A stretch of DNA of 64,000 bases from Hetaerina americana (Eukaryota > Arthropoda > Insecta > Odonata > Calopterygidae), in assembly GCA_022747635.1 (NCBI GenBank), contig JAKTNV010000010.1, positions 44,176,027 through 44,240,026 on the forward strand, in the 5' to 3' direction. The notes beneath the pieces were generated by a model, which made no database searches, was not told the DNA's origin, and saw nothing but the letters and a program-made list of their open reading frames with translations. A program made the position numbers and the translations under genes. Below, piece after piece: positions 24,360 through 37,058 of this stretch. Positions within the stretch are counted from its first letter, which is position 1. Each line of letters opens with the position of its first letter.

Positions 24360-25260
24360 TTATTCTACGTGGAAGGCTGAGGGTGAATGCACCGTGACGC
24401 GGCCGAAATTAACCAATTTGCAATCTATTTCCAATCTTGGAGCTCTTGGGGCGCGCGTGTTTATATACGGCGTTCTTTGTGGGCGCGGAACGAAAACGCC
24501 GCCACACGTCACTCTTCTCAACCCATCTGCCCACCAAGAACCCCTCGCCCTTCAGGCCCCCACCTTTCCAAAGCCGAGTAAATGAACTTTCCTCCTCCGC
24601 CGAAGAGAGAGTAAGAGAGAAGGGAGAGGTGAGGAGGTAGGAGGACAATGTAAACAACATCACAGCGGCAGCTTGAGACCGTAAAATGCCGACGACTTTG
24701 AACGAAGGACGTCGCCTGGCGGTGAGAACTCTCCCCGCCGACCGGTGGGAAAGTTTACCCCCCCCCCCCAACCCTTCCACAATCAATCCGTCCCCTCCGG
24801 TCGACAGAATACTGCCTGCGTCGAGAGTCGTTCCGAATCTTCCCCACAAAATCCTCATTCCCTTCCCTCCTTCCCCCGAAAATCGTAGCACAGACTCCGT
24901 GCGAGAAAAAAGTTCCCTCTCGGGATGCGTTCGATTGCCGCCCGAGGTGTATGCACAGCAAGAAGACATGCAAGACGAAAGGGAGAGGGACGGGTGAGCG
25001 AGGTGAGGGGTAGGATGAGGAAAGAAAGAGAGAACGAATATAGAGGATCAAAGGTGGGCGGAGAGAAGGGGTTGGTGGATGAAGAGAGAGAGAGAGAGAG
25101 AGAGAAAGAGGGCGCGCGAAGAGGAAACTGGGAAACTCGCTCACCCCTCTAAGGTGGAGTTTGAGATTGCTCCGTCTCTCTCCTATTACCCCTCCCACAA
25201 TCCACGGGCACGTTGGCAGGAATGAGGAAGACGGAGCCGCCACCGCGATATATTCGGGCC
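24360..25260. other. GC- and CpG-rich block, possible promoter or exon
   Basis: This is the most GC-rich stretch of the window, with many CG dinucleotides, a C-run at about 24760 and a GA microsatellite at 25084-25104. Long open frames occur on both strands (186 codons on -, 24409-24969; 211 codons on -, 24755-25390) but neither contains a domain I recognise, and their composition (R, S, G, P) is what GC-rich sequence gives by chance. A CpG-rich promoter or 5' exon of a host gene is possible, as is a GC-rich repeat. Confidence 0.35.
25084..25104. repeat. GA microsatellite
   Basis: Pure AG repeat of about ten units inside the GC-rich block. Confidence 0.85.
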
Positions 25261-25959
25261 TCATTGATCGGAATTTTGACCTCGCCATGCCTTTCAACTG
25301 AACACCGCGCTTCCTTGCGAAGAAAACAAGTTGAAGAAAAAATATAATGAAAAATATTCCGCAGCGGAGAGAATTTGGAGGGAAAAACAAACAGAATATT
25401 TAAAAGGCCTAAACATATGCCACCCACATTAAAAGCGAATTGGAAAACGCCCACCAACGAAATTGTACTGGTAATCCTCTCCGTTGAAAAAGGGTGAATT
25501 TAAAATTACATAAAATTATGTAAATCAATAAATATTAGCATTACGAAATGTGCTTTCTTTCGTAAATGGAATAGAGAGGAATTATATATGGATTAATTTG
25601 ACGGATGAAAATATTTAAGCGAAAGCAAATATAAAAATTGAGTATTTAGTAAGTGGCAAGCCTTTTTCAAATTTTGGAAGAAAAAAATACCTTTAAACCT
25701 TGAAAATCAAGAAAAATATCAAAGAACTAAAATATTAGGGACAACGAATATGACCAAAAGATAAGAGTAGAATAAATAAAATACGGCACTGATATGTGCA
25801 GGCAAATGTAGTACATTCCGCTCTGAAGAGAATGAATATTAAATGGCATGGTTGTAAATGCACACATTTTTACCAAAACAGGACACATCTGAAACAAATA
25901 GCTTTCTATTTTACATTTCAATAAAACTTTAAATACTGTACAACCCAACGTACTTACTG
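25261..25959. other. No recognisable gene
   Basis: AT-rich sequence with no supportable feature. Confidence 0.45.
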
Positions 25960-26200
25960 TTCAATTACCACAGTATTAGTTCTTGTTTTCTATCAACTGT
26001 TCTTTACCCTAAAATACCCATGCTCTTGACCCTTAATAGCTCATTTCGAAATATTACTCACGGACAAATTTTTCGGTATCCCTTCAGTCTCCACAAACTA
26101 CACTCTACATAGAGTCTCTCATGTTCAAGTGAAGTTCAGTATCCTCTTCTCATCATTAGCCCATTTTCCCCTCCTGAATATGGCACTTTTCATTTTTCCT
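25960..26200 (-). pseudogene. Possible LINE-B RT C-terminal fragment
   Basis: On -, with stops, it reads DTEKFVRE, YFEMSY and GSRAWVF. The order resembles the segment before and including the family's ALYGSETWTL motif. The match is short and interrupted, so it is tentative. Confidence 0.3.
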
Positions 26201-26399
26201 CACATACATCTAATTTTTTTTATTATTTTACGAACCCAATTACTAAAATAAACCACCAGAAAATACATAATGAAACCTATTCATGTTTCAGATTATAGGT
26301 TTACACAATGCCTATATCAAATCATTACAAATCAGGGTGGGGGGAAAGGGGAGAATGAATATACAGCAGGACAATGCGGATCGGAAGACGCAAGGGTGG
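26201..26399. other. AT-rich spacer
   Basis: Nothing recognised. Confidence 0.4.
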
Positions 26400-26690
26400 A
26401 AACAACAGAATTTAAAATTTTACCGAAGCGTCAGATTGGCTTTGGCCCAGCCGTCCGAGGCTTTTGTTTGTCGGCGGCACACCCGGGGCCGATTCCAAGC
26501 TGAGAAAGGCTCCTTGCCGTAGATAACGGTTTCATATAAAGGCAAGCGCGCCAACCACAAGGGGCCTCAAACGCGAGCGGTGGATCGCAAGTTCGCGATC
26601 GCGGTAACTCTTTACCCTTGTTCTGTCGTGCCGAGGATTCTATAACGAACTTAACGTCTGATGCCATAAAGGCTAAGGCAAGCATCAAAT
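26400..26690. other. CpG-rich patch with a small hairpin
   Basis: GC-rich island with phrases such as GGCAAGCGCGCCAACC and a hairpin GATCGC-AAGTTC-GCGATC at 26583-26600. The 91-codon - frame through it (26431-26706) has no domain. The sequence has a repeat-like look, but no second copy occurs in the window. Confidence 0.35.
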
Positions 26691-29689
26691 GAAAGTCATT
26701 CACCAAAATGACAGAAAATTCAGGTTCTCAATCGATCATCTATCTTAGAGAGGCGTGATCCCGCAACAGAGAGTTAATTAAGCCTTAAATGACGAAAATT
26801 AGTCCGTGCTCAGTTTCATTTTGAAGCTGTAGATACATTTTGCATTTTCCTCTGTGGACGGTTATGGTTGGCCGATGGGGAAATGGCGTACAAAACCAAT
26901 CTCTAATGCAGGTTGTTAATATTTTATTACGGCTTAAAAAATTAAATTGCGTGAAAAATGTTCAAAAGTAAGGTTTAGCTCCATTCTATTTAGTAAAGTG
27001 AAAGGATCAAAATCAAAGGCTGTCGAATAGAGCTGTTGAAGTTCAATCACGATGCTTTCACGTTCGTTTACCTCATCTCTATTTACAAGTTAAAAGGCTT
27101 TAAAAGAAAGAAAACAGGATATTTTGAACTCTGATGGAAAGAACAAAGTAAACAATGGAGAAAAAAAAGGGAGAACTCAAAGATGAAATAAAATCCGACC
27201 TGGGCTTTGTAACTTTCTTCCAACGAAAAAATAAATTTTTCCGAGTAATCTCACACATCAACATATTACGGAACAATAACCCTTGCCCACTCACGAACAG
27301 TCCTCAAGCGAAAGAATATTTTTCTTTCTTATTAGGAATGCTAACACGGTTGACGACACGTCGTAAAGCAGATCAAGCAATAACATTCCACCTTACCGTC
27401 CTCTTTTTTTTCTGGACATTTGTGGTTGACGGTACGCCCCTGAGAGCAGATTAAGCTACTGTTAGATTGCCATCATGTCTCTCAGGAGCTATCCAACCTG
27501 GGTTATTAAGTTTACACAGTGGGGAGGCTGAGGTAGGCGGCTAAATCCGCAATATTTGAGTTTTCCTGTGAGTATTCTACCCAACAGACACACAAGATTG
27601 AAAAAAATATATTGATATTATAAGAGACATGGGTAGAACTGCCTAATGCTGCCTGTAACATACGGTTAGATGTTTTAGCGGGATATTGTTCATTAATCCT
27701 TTAGAAATAATTGTATAAACATTTTATTCGATCTTAAAAAAAGAAAATAGATTAAAAAATTCATAAATAAGTATACTGTATACTGATATTGCGAATTGAG
27801 AGCGTTTAATGTTGTCTTTCATGGAAGAAAAATGACAGAATTTTATATAACTAGAATATATATTTTACTAGGGCGGTGGTTGCATATAATTTCTTTAAAT
27901 TTTTGGACGGATGAGATTCTGTATAAAGTCATCAATAATCCTCCTCTTGGATTTAGTTTTTCAGTGTTTCCACTAGAATCCCTCAATTTTAGCCTTAATT
28001 TCTCTTCAATTGTGTGTCAACCATAAACTTGTCGCTTATATAAGGCCTTTCCTTTTGTTTACTTTGCTTTACACAGTGAATTTAAAATTTTTACGTGCCT
28101 TAAGGAGATTGCATCGAGAATTCAAGCATACAAGTTAGTCATTTTCAACAAAAATTCTGAATTTTCCATCTCAGGTTCAGTGCATCAAATAGAGATGACA
28201 AAAAAAGATCTTTCCACGTTATATTTGTAAATATTGACGTAGAAAATCCAAACATTTGTTCATATTGTAATGGCAGAGGAGGATTACCACCAGAAGAATT
28301 TTGGATTCATATCGGGCTAACGAAAAACTGATACCATGAGTGTAGTTGCATAAAAATTTTAATAGTGCACCTACTCACCCCTTTGTTAAAATTCTAATTA
28401 ATAATATGTGGGAAAAAACAGCTGAAATTGCCAATTTAAATATTTTGACGCCTCAATATTAGTCCAAAACATGTTTGGGAGCCTGTTTCAAAAATTAATA
28501 CAACCATACAGAGTTAAAAATCTGTTTATTCACATGAAATCTGTTTACAAACTACTAGCTATGGGTGCTATATTAATTTTCATTATTCGTAGTTGATACG
28601 TGAAGAAGGCAGCTTATTTACTCACGCAGTCACGGCCCAAAATCATCAAAAAAAAAGTAGGATGCGTTTATCTCCTATTGCTTAACTCTAAGCTTAATAA
28701 ATAGGCAAGAAGCAAAATTAAACGGGTTTTTTCCAAAAAGAACAGTCATCTGCATGTTAGTCATATTTTCTTTAATTGTCAGAACGAAAAGCCTAAATTG
28801 TGATGAAAAGTCACCTAGATGTACATCGTAGCCTTTAAAAAGTTATCTGATACTAGTGTACAAAACATATCTCAATTTAATGCTTATAACGAGAAAAACT
28901 AACTCTTTAAATTGGCCTCTCGGGTCTCTCAGCATAATATCTCTTGACACCATGAAAAGTTGGAATGAGCTTCTTATTCAATATAGTCTGCTGCTCATAC
29001 GAGCATTAAAAAAGAAAATTTCTTCATAAACTTAAGAGAATATTTTTCAGGCTGAATTTTTTTAATTGAGATACTTTTTAACGAGATATACATATCATCA
29101 AAAGTATGGAGTTGATTGCCACGTTAATGAATTAGCAAAAGTTATGCTGCCATATCGTAGATACGGTAGCGACATTAAGTCTAGATAGCAATCACCTAAA
29201 TTCGTTAATTTCAGTTTAATCTCTTCGTTTAAAAAGTCATTTATAGATAAAGTAAAAGAAATAAAGAAGTAGCTATTCTATGGGTAGTGGGACATGCTGT
29301 TTAGCTGTTGAAACAGTGATCTTGATGAAATGCCTTCATTTGCGGAGAAGCCATTCAGAACTAATAATATTCGAGTATTCACCATTGATCTTAGTTTCCA
29401 CAAGAAAAATAGATTGCCAAAATGTTCATTTCGAAGCAACAAACCTACGATTTGATACCTGGGTATTTTAAAAATAAATTATTTACCTTACATTTATTAC
29501 CTACTAATATTTCCAGTCCTCGACAGTGCATTACGAACTTTTATCTAATTCAAACGAACATTGATTACGGAGGGCGATGACATCAAACCAACCTCCAGGC
29601 TTGTTGTAATAGCCAATATAAGCATTACGGAGGGCTAAGCTCACCTATGCAGAATGTGATAATCACTAAATAGCAGGATTCCTTTAAAA
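26691..29689. other. No recognisable gene
   Basis: AT-rich DNA with only short open frames. Near 29566-29638 the phrase TTACGGAGGGC occurs twice as a direct repeat. Confidence 0.45.
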
Positions 29690-29850
29690 AAGGGAGAAAG
29701 TGCCGTTAGTTTCACTGTGACGAGTGTGGTTTCCAAGGAATACCTGATACCCCAAAATCACCCAGCCTGTGTAAAGGTGTAGATATCCCTATGCTTCGCC
29801 TGGAATCAAACCCGGGACCTTCAGCACTCTTACCACTGAACAAACATAAG
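29690..29850 (-). repeat. tRNA-headed SINE, copy 2 (inverted)
   Basis: Read on -, the head has TTCAGTGGTAAGAGTGCT (A-box region, 29823-29840) and GGGTTTGATTCC (B box, 29802-29813), a good match to internal RNA polymerase III promoter boxes. The body continues with CTGGGTGATTTTGGGGTATCAG and TTCCTTGGAAACCA, which parallels the copy at 33950-34198. The 3' core is unclear in this copy, so it is probably truncated. Confidence 0.7.
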
Positions 29851-32499
29851 TGCATTGATACTAATAATTCTTAACAAAAGTTTTGAGAGTTTTAAAGTAA
29901 TATTTTGTGATACTTAGAAAATATTGAAGGTTTATTCTGAAATAATTACTACTGAGCTTGAGATTATTTTCCGCGTATTTTGAAACTAACAATTATATCT
30001 ACCTCGGAAAAGAATGGTGTTTCGGCTTATTTTATAACATTAAGTGTTCTTACTAATTCATGAAGGCAAATTGAGGTGAAAATATTTCAGAAAATCGCTT
30101 GCATACGGCACAGTGAACTGTGTATAGATTTTCAGGCTAGGATTAAAGTATACCAGAATCAGAATCAATGCACTCAAATTTTCCATAAGATATGATCAAA
30201 TGGCAATATTTACAATAGCATTTCTATGCATAGACCGCATTTGTCCCCATTTTGTTAAAAGATCTGAAGAGAGCTCTTATTTTTATGAAAGTTTCCCAGC
30301 ATCCTAAAAGGTGTAGGTTTACGATTACGATTTCATAATTAAGGCGGTAATCGGCGGCTTTCCAGTAAGTAATTAGATAAGAATGTAAATTGTCCTTGCT
30401 TTAATGAACACTCGTTATTTACGAGTTTTAACGGATTCTCTTTACTTGCGAGCCGCAATAATCATCGTACTACCCCCAAGCATTGTTCGTACCTTAAGCG
30501 AAGTTAATTATTCATAGAACACCAAAAACATTAGCTCAGTCAGGACCCAAAACAATACTTAATGGTAAATATTAATGTAAAAAATAAACATCATGCATTC
30601 AATTCGAAATATATAACACCAAGTTTCAAAGCATATTTTGAAATGAACGTTACTACCAAAACTTCCTCGTCTCGGCGAATCAGATACATTTTAAAGAAAC
30701 ATTATGGCATTTCAATGAATATCTCACGCATAAAATCATCAAGCAGACAATATGATTCCTCGGAAACGAACATTTGGTTAGAGCTTAAGTAATACACCTC
30801 TCGGAGCAGTGAGCCGTTGCATCATATCTCCTCGTCTCCTTTCAAGCTCGGGAAGAATATTAATGGAGGTAAAAGAGGGAGGCACGACATAAAACAACAT
30901 CAGAAATTCTTTAGAGACCCTCCAAATCCTCCTCTCGTCCCCAGGCTCCACTACGTTTTCCACTGGGGGCCGCAAAAGGGGGCGTGTTCCTCGGCGAGAA
31001 ACCCTATTCCATTTGGTCCTCACGCGGTTTCCATTATCGTCGGACCGCTGGATGCCATACCTAAGGAAAAAATATTCGCCGAATAGTTTTATAATGGATT
31101 CATCCTCAATCGTGATTCCATAGACGGAATTACCAGGCAGGAGAAAAAGGACTATTACCCTGCTGTCTCCTTTATTTCATAGGTCCTAATCTACTTCCAC
31201 TAGTCTCACTCCCCTCCACTCTTACTCCTTGAAACCCCAACGATATTTCGCCTCCACTTTGGACTCCCAAAATTTTATTTACTGCGCGTTCACATTTTAT
31301 CCCTGCTCCCTCCCTCCCTCCTTCCTTCCTCACGCCTTTTGGGCTTCGTTTTGCCTTCCCTCACTGTAGGCGTGCATCAAATGGCGGAAACACTCTCTGC
31401 TCCCAGTATTAAATTATGTTCCCTTTTTCCCGCCTTCCTTTTATGCCTTCACTCGTTCCTTCTCCGCCTTCCTCCCCGCCTGGCTCTCACCTGCTCCAAT
31501 TTGGGTATCACACTTCGGAACGGAGCACATCAAATTTCTCCCCTTCCACCCATCGAGATTTTTCCGAAAATCTTCTCTCAACGTGGAAATTTTCTGCTGT
31601 CGCCTGTTCCTCCTCCACGAATCCTCACTTAAGTGATCTTGATGAGTAATGACTCCCGATTTTTGCCGATAATTTTGAACGCGCTTGCACTCCATGACAG
31701 TTTGGCGGCAATGAAATGGTCCCAGAGTATTTCCATCAAGATTTTCATTAATAGGAGCCAACGGCATCTCCGGTAGTCCATCGATTAGATGTAGCTTATG
31801 GACGGTACTGGAAATTAATAAAATGTTTCACTTTCTCCTACCCTTCAAGCAGTCGAAGTCTCTTCGTTTACTCAATACACTACCTTTTTTCAGAGCCTTC
31901 GAATCCAAAAAACTTCCTATACCCGCCTAAAACACGAACATGTCTTTCTCCTTATGTATCTAGTTTATTTTATCTTTAAGTTTAAGGCACCTTGATACCA
32001 ATATCATAAAATGCCAATCTATGTTCATCCACGTTTCTTAAAGACCGGATTTCGGAAGAATAAATACAGGTTTGATATTATGGTCTTTTTATATCTTTTC
32101 CTTGCGTGTTTTCTCAATCCTTGCTATCCTTTCCCACTATTTGTAAAGGCTTTCTTTGGTAACGCATTTTTTTCCTAACGCCTTTAATATTGCGCCTATT
32201 TCATTATATTCTGGAGGAAAAGTTTTCTCAAGTACGTAAACTTCTCCAGGTTCTCTTATTTGCGCCATTGAAATTCAATATTTGACTTCAGTATGAGATT
32301 TTAGTCTGGAAATGTGCACAAAAAATAGAAACCGGGAGCTCTCGTATATGTTTTACTACCTGGTAATAAACTATCTCTGATTCGAAAATAAAAACGTTTC
32401 TAAAACTCGCGAGGACGGGAAGAATACTTCGAAAAAAAAACATTTAAAGGGAAATGAGATGAGGGACAAGGTTTCTTTAGGTTTCCGTTAAGTTTAATT
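29851..32499. other. No recognisable gene
   Basis: AT-rich with two GC-richer patches (30790-31080 and 31200-31760). The second is pyrimidine-rich and holds a CCCT/CTTC run at about 31309-31333. The open frames in these patches overlap on opposite strands and show no motif. Confidence 0.45.
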
Positions 32500-33715
32500 T
32501 ATTACCCTGCATGCCACCACTAGGGTGTGTGGCAGGGGATGATTACACACCAGACTGTCCTAAGCCCAAAACACATTTCCCTCCTGACACAGCTGGATAA
32601 ATGTGCTTTAATTTTGATCCCTTATCGCACGTGGGGAAAAACATCTCAAAACTATCTCTTCTGTCTTTAATTTACCGAATTTTATTGAAATAATTTCTCC
32701 TACCTTAGTATGATGGGGGTAATAATATATTTTCAGCATAATTGCGAAAGAGACACCCTTCCGACTCATGCGAGAGATTTAATGTTATTCAACCTTCGCT
32801 CCGCGAGTAAGTCCAACCTAGTTCATATTACAATTTTAATACGCTACACAGTTTGTCTTAACAACGTTTTGTAAAGCTAGCTCCTATACGCTGCACGCGA
32901 TCTGATTCGGCACTCAATCCAACTCAGTATGGATCCCATATGCTTGCACCATACCCTAAATGAGGCCTAGCCAGCGACAGATAACCTATCTCTTTGACTT
33001 TTTCACCACATTTACCCAGTACTCTTCTAATAAATCCTAATTTTTTGTTAAATTGTCCACATATTCACCATATGTGTTTCACCCAGGAGAGATCGTGAGT
33101 GAGGGTAACGTCTCGGCATTTAATTGAGTCTAAACATTCCATTTCGGTGTTCCCAATGCAGTAGGAGTTTAGGAGGGAATTGCACTTTTTCCAAAAATTT
33201 ATGACTACGCACTTTTCAAAGTTAAATTCTGATTTCCTAGTGCCGCACCAGCGTTGTATAGCATTAAGGTAATCAGATAAAGCTTCTGTGTCCTCAGGAT
33301 TACGTATATCCCTGTAAAACACTTCATCGTTTCAAATACACGTATCTTACTAGTGACTTCGTAGATAACGTCGTTAACGTTAGGAAGGAAAAAAGAGATC
33401 AGATTACACTTCCATGAGAAACATTCAAAGTGACTTTTATTGCAATACAGCTAACATTATCCATGACTGCTCTTTGTACCCGAACATTAAATAAATCTCT
33501 AATCCAACACAGGATAATTCTATCTTTGACATCTGCTTCTCGTTTTGTGAGTAGTTTAGTTATAAGGTATTTTGTCGAAGGCTTTCTTAAAATCTATGAA
33601 AACCGCGTCCACTGGAACATTACTCCCGAACTAATGGTATCATGAACAAAACGCGCAAGTTGTGTCCCGGAGGATTTACCCTTTCGGAAACCGTGCTGGT
33701 ATTGGTGAAAAAGGA
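32500..33715 (-). mobile_element. LINE-C-type retrotransposon relic
   Basis: The 3' end on - lies at about 32500 (ATTACCCTGCATGCCACCAC on +), very like the end of LINE-C at 8926 and of the relic at 22645. The UTR runs to about 32880, then the decayed RT runs up to about 33715, where the copy is 5'-truncated. Shared blocks with 22645-24005 are collinear. Confidence 0.8.
32880..33710 (-). pseudogene. LINE-C-type reverse transcriptase relic
   Basis: On - the first part reads YQHGFRKGKSSGTQLARF (33650-33710), the QYGFRKG motif of non-LTR RTs. After a gap, where FADD is no longer readable, an 85-codon frame (33065-33322) reads YRDIRNPEDTEALSDYLN, FNFEKCVVINF, and RDVTLTHDLSWVKHIW, matching the post-catalytic NKC and YLGVTLTKDLSW motifs. 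Stops and frameshifts elsewhere show it is dead. Confidence 0.75.
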
Positions 33716-33846
33716 GGTCGGTGGGCACACAAATATATACAATACGGACGTGCGCCTAAATACAGACGTACACACAAATAAATACAGACGTACGCGCCTG
33801 AGTATGTGAATATGCGTGAAAATCCAAGCCTGTATATGCGTGTGCC

Positions 33847-33933
<87 letters not shown>

Positions 33934-33945
33934 AATAAAAAATAT
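33716..33945. repeat. Minisatellite, TAAA and TA microsatellites
   Basis: 33720-33800 holds about three imperfect copies of a unit containing ACACAAATA and ATACAGACGTACGC. It is followed by (TAAA)n at about 33849-33880 and (TA)n at 33880-33925. Confidence 0.8.
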
Positions 33946-33949
33946 ATAT

Positions 33950-34198
33950 AAGCGTTAAACTACTGACTGGAGGGTCCCGGGTTCGATTCTCGGGCAAGTC
34001 TCAGGGCACCTGCAGCTTCACCCAAGCTATGTGATTTTTCGGGTACCAGATCTTCCTGGGAAACCATGACCGGCACAGGGAAAAGAACTGGCCCTCATAC
34101 TCAAATGTGTGAATTTCACACGCCGTCGGGCTTAGTACTGGGTGAACTCTACCATCACCTACCAAACCGACCTTCGGGTTGATTACTGTATTTATGGT
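33950..34198 (+). repeat. tRNA-headed SINE, copy 3 (best preserved body)
   Basis: B box GGGTTCGATTCT lies at 33979-33990; the A-box part is lost or merged into the preceding TA array. The body shows GTGATTTTTCGGGTACCAG, TTCCTGGGAAACCATGACC, GGCACAGGGAAAAGAACTGG, the core TGTGTGAATTTCACACGCC and ACCATCAC. It closes with the hairpin CCGACC-TTCG-GGTTG followed by ATTACTGTATTTATGG. It is the reference for aligning the other copies. Confidence 0.8.
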
Positions 34199-35884
34199 TT
34201 TTTTTATATATAATCAATGTATATACACATATATATATAATAAGTAGATACATAAATATGATTTATATATAAACTTATTATTATATATAATAAATACATA
34301 CATTATATGTGTGTGACCACATCTTCTAATCACCTCGTAGGCCCAGGCTGACTAAAGGGAGGAAGGGAACATACTCATTTACCCCTGCTTTTCTTACGGG
34401 CGAGAGGGAAATGCACTGCTCGTAGTCGCTCGCTGCCGCTTCCTTGCCCGTGGCCAAATTGACAAACGCACTTTGTCGTTGGGGAAAAAAATAGAAAGAT
34501 GTTTTGGGAAATGCGACGAGATAGTGAGTGTGTATTTCTTTTTCCTATTCACCGGACGACATGCATATTAATTTGTCGCATCTATTACAATAGGTTGATT
34601 AATACTTCAAAAACAACTTCAAATTCACCCAATTGTTCCTTATTTACCCATCATAAGTCCATTTAAACTTTTGTTCACAAAAAATAAATAGTCGTCCCCA
34701 CATTTTAATTTTGAGTAAATTCGTGTCTATATGTTTCCCCAAGCTAGGTAGAAAGACAAGTTAACACATCTTCATGATACCTCTTCAAATATCCGACATC
34801 ACTTAGGATGTGGTTTTATAGCAAATGCTATCGAATGTTTCACTAAATCTTAAAGTGGAAATGCCCTTTAAAGTAAATTATTCGGACGGAGAATAATTAA
34901 ACCCTACAACAACCTTTCAATGAATGCAGGCACATCGCCAGAATGGGCACGTCAACAATAGCTTTAAAACACGTTGATATAAAAATATAATAAATCAAAA
35001 GGAATATCCACAATTCCTTCAATATTCTGAGATTTTACTTCAAGGTCAAAGCCTTTGTCATGAGCATTATTGTGATTGCAAAACAACCAAATAAGCAATA
35101 TTCTAATATGTCAAAATCAAGTCCAAATATTAATATTCTGAGGGCATACTCTGAATTTCAAAGTTCGCGAATATATTTTTTCCTATTTATCTCAAAACAC
35201 AAGGAAAGGTTTTAAAAATTTAAAAGTATAGCGGAACAATATTGCGGAAAAAAATTAGGTGAATTCCAAAATATCTTTGCCCTTGCTTCGAACTTAAAAA
35301 CTACGTTCGACATTTTTTGAAAACCTACTTACGCTTACGGGATTTTCCATGCAGGAAAAAAAATACCCATGCAGCTTAGGTTAATATCGCAATTAATAAC
35401 CAAAGATAAAATATGAACTTGACCAAAGATCACATTTACTATTTTCAGAATAAAAATGTAAATACCCTTGTTATCTACAGTTAATCGCAACTTGTTATGT
35501 GTAAACTGGTTTCACGCGCATTTCCCTTACCACATTCAAACATGCATCACAAACATCCACCAGAATTGAGCAATTTTATCAGCTACTCTTAGCCTTAATA
35601 CTGATTGAGTCCCAAACCTCACATCTACATTTTACCAATGTTTAATTTCTTTAATCATCACTCGATTGAAAAATTTAGGGAAAAAATTCTTTCATGCTAA
35701 AATGGGTCGTAACATATCACCAAATCAGATCTATATGAGCATCAACCAACCTTGGAGTCAGACCCGCCGCGTTCTCCACTCCCTGATACGCACAGATGGG
35801 GGATCGGACGGCTAACGACGGACCATGCTATGGGGAGGGGGAGAGGAACAGGGTGGAAGAGCTGGGGTTGTTTAGTTAAGCTAA
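34199..35884. other. No recognisable gene
   Basis: The first 120 bases are AT simple sequence. A modest GC-richer patch lies at about 34320-34520. Nothing else recognised. Confidence 0.45.
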
Positions 35885-36135
35885 GTTTACACGCATCCGG
35901 TTTTTCGTTGCGTTTTTGCGTCGCCGACATACTCCATTCTAATGTCTGCGGCAGGGCCGGAAGGAAACAGAGGACGGTGGTTACACCGTGTGTCCTGTTT
36001 TCATGGGAGTTGAACAAATGACAAACAGTGAGCGTCGGTTTTCGTTCGACGCCACAACTCCGTCGCCGCAGTCTTCGGTGAAAGTTGAGCAATGGGCAAC
36101 TTTTGAGGCGCCGCAAAACCAGATGCATAAAAAAT
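35885..36135. mobile_element. Candidate MITE with imperfect terminal inverted repeats
   Basis: The left end AAGTTTACACGCATCCGG followed by TTTTTCG and the reverse complement of the right end (AAGTTAATTTTTTATGCATC followed by TGGTTTTGCGGCG) match at roughly three quarters of positions. Inside are two small hairpins, GGACGGTG-GTTA-CACCGT and GCGTCG-GTTTTCGTT-CGACGC. The 128- and 101-codon frames overlapping it on opposite strands have no recognised domain. Superfamily unknown. Confidence 0.4.
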
Positions 36136-36689
36136 TAACTTTACTCTGTGTCCTGTGTGAGGATAACGGTTTGATTTGCGATACATTTCTACATGAATGC
36201 ATCCGTACGTACGGCAGTCATTTCCACGGCTACCAGATTCGCGGACGATTTAACAATACCAATTTTAATCTCGGAAGGAGCGTGCTGACTTAACTGCTAC
36301 GAGATTGTCTCCAACTTTGAACTCATCGACTTTCCTACCTCAGTTGTAACTAACAGCAGCAGTTTAAACAAATGTTATGACTTTACTAAGAACCTCTCTT
36401 CGAACTCGTCCCTTCCCGTAGTGCGTTCTGAGTCTTTGGTCTCAAGTCTCAAATCCTGTCATAAGACTTAAGTTACCTCATATCTATGGGAATGATGTCT
36501 GGAGTACTTAATTTCGGCTGAAGATAATTACACGTAATCTCTCAGGAATAGATACGAGTTCTTGAGACCTGTTCTATTCAAGCCAATACGCATAAACCAA
36601 CGGCCATGCTCAAGATTCGCACATTTTGCGAGACTTCATCTACTAGATATATTTGAAAAGTAAGGGCTGTTTTCTTATATTTAAAAATT

Positions 36690-37058
36690 GGTGGATCAAA
36701 ATTCATGGAACGTGGGAAAACTATTTTCGTTGTGCCGCAAAACGGCGTGGCAAATTGTCCTCTGGACTAGTCCGTGGCAACGCGCGTCCTCACACAGCTG
36801 CTCGAGCGAAAAAGACTCAAGATTTTGTTTGGGAGTATTTTGATCATCCACTTTACATTCTTGACCTTACACCTAATGACTATTTCCTCTTTTTGCACTT
36901 AATACTTATGGCTTGGTGGAGAACGGTTCTTAAGGTGACGAGAAACTCAAGAATATCTATGCTGAGGGATTAGAGAAGCTGGTGCAGCGTTAAGAAAAAA
37001 GCTTCGAAGTAAACGGCGAATATGTACAAGAGTGAAGCAGAATTGCATGAAACAGGAA
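36690..37058 (+). pseudogene. Mariner transposase, C-terminal half, frameshifted
   Basis: In frame from about 36690 it reads CAAKRRGKLSSGLVRGNARPHTA, then EYFDHPLYILDLTPNDYFLFLHL. In mariner the Asp of HDNARPH is catalytic; here it is Gly (RGNARPH), while the third Asp (TPND) is kept. A frameshift near 36910 moves the remainder to IYAEGLEKLVQR, a stop, and EKSFEVNGEYVQE, ending at 37058. The N-terminal DNA-binding half is absent and no terminal repeat was found on either side. Confidence 0.85.

Noticed and set aside
24409..25390. Open frames of 186 and 211 codons on the - strand as host genes
   Set aside because: They lie in a GC-rich block where stops are rare by composition, overlap each other and + strand frames, and contain no recognised domain. 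The region is kept only as a possible promoter or exon.
26431..26706. 91-codon - frame in the CpG-rich patch as a conserved protein
   Set aside because: It has no recognised domain, and the DNA looks more like a repeat than like an exon; I could not decide without a genome search.
29800..29845. tRNA gene on -, because A and B boxes are close to consensus
   Set aside because: The sequence continues into the SINE body, and the anticodon arm and terminal CCA-side stem do not pair.
31339..31767. Open frames in the pyrimidine-rich patch
   Set aside because: Three frames overlap on two strands and consist mainly of P, S, L or their reverse; no motif is present.
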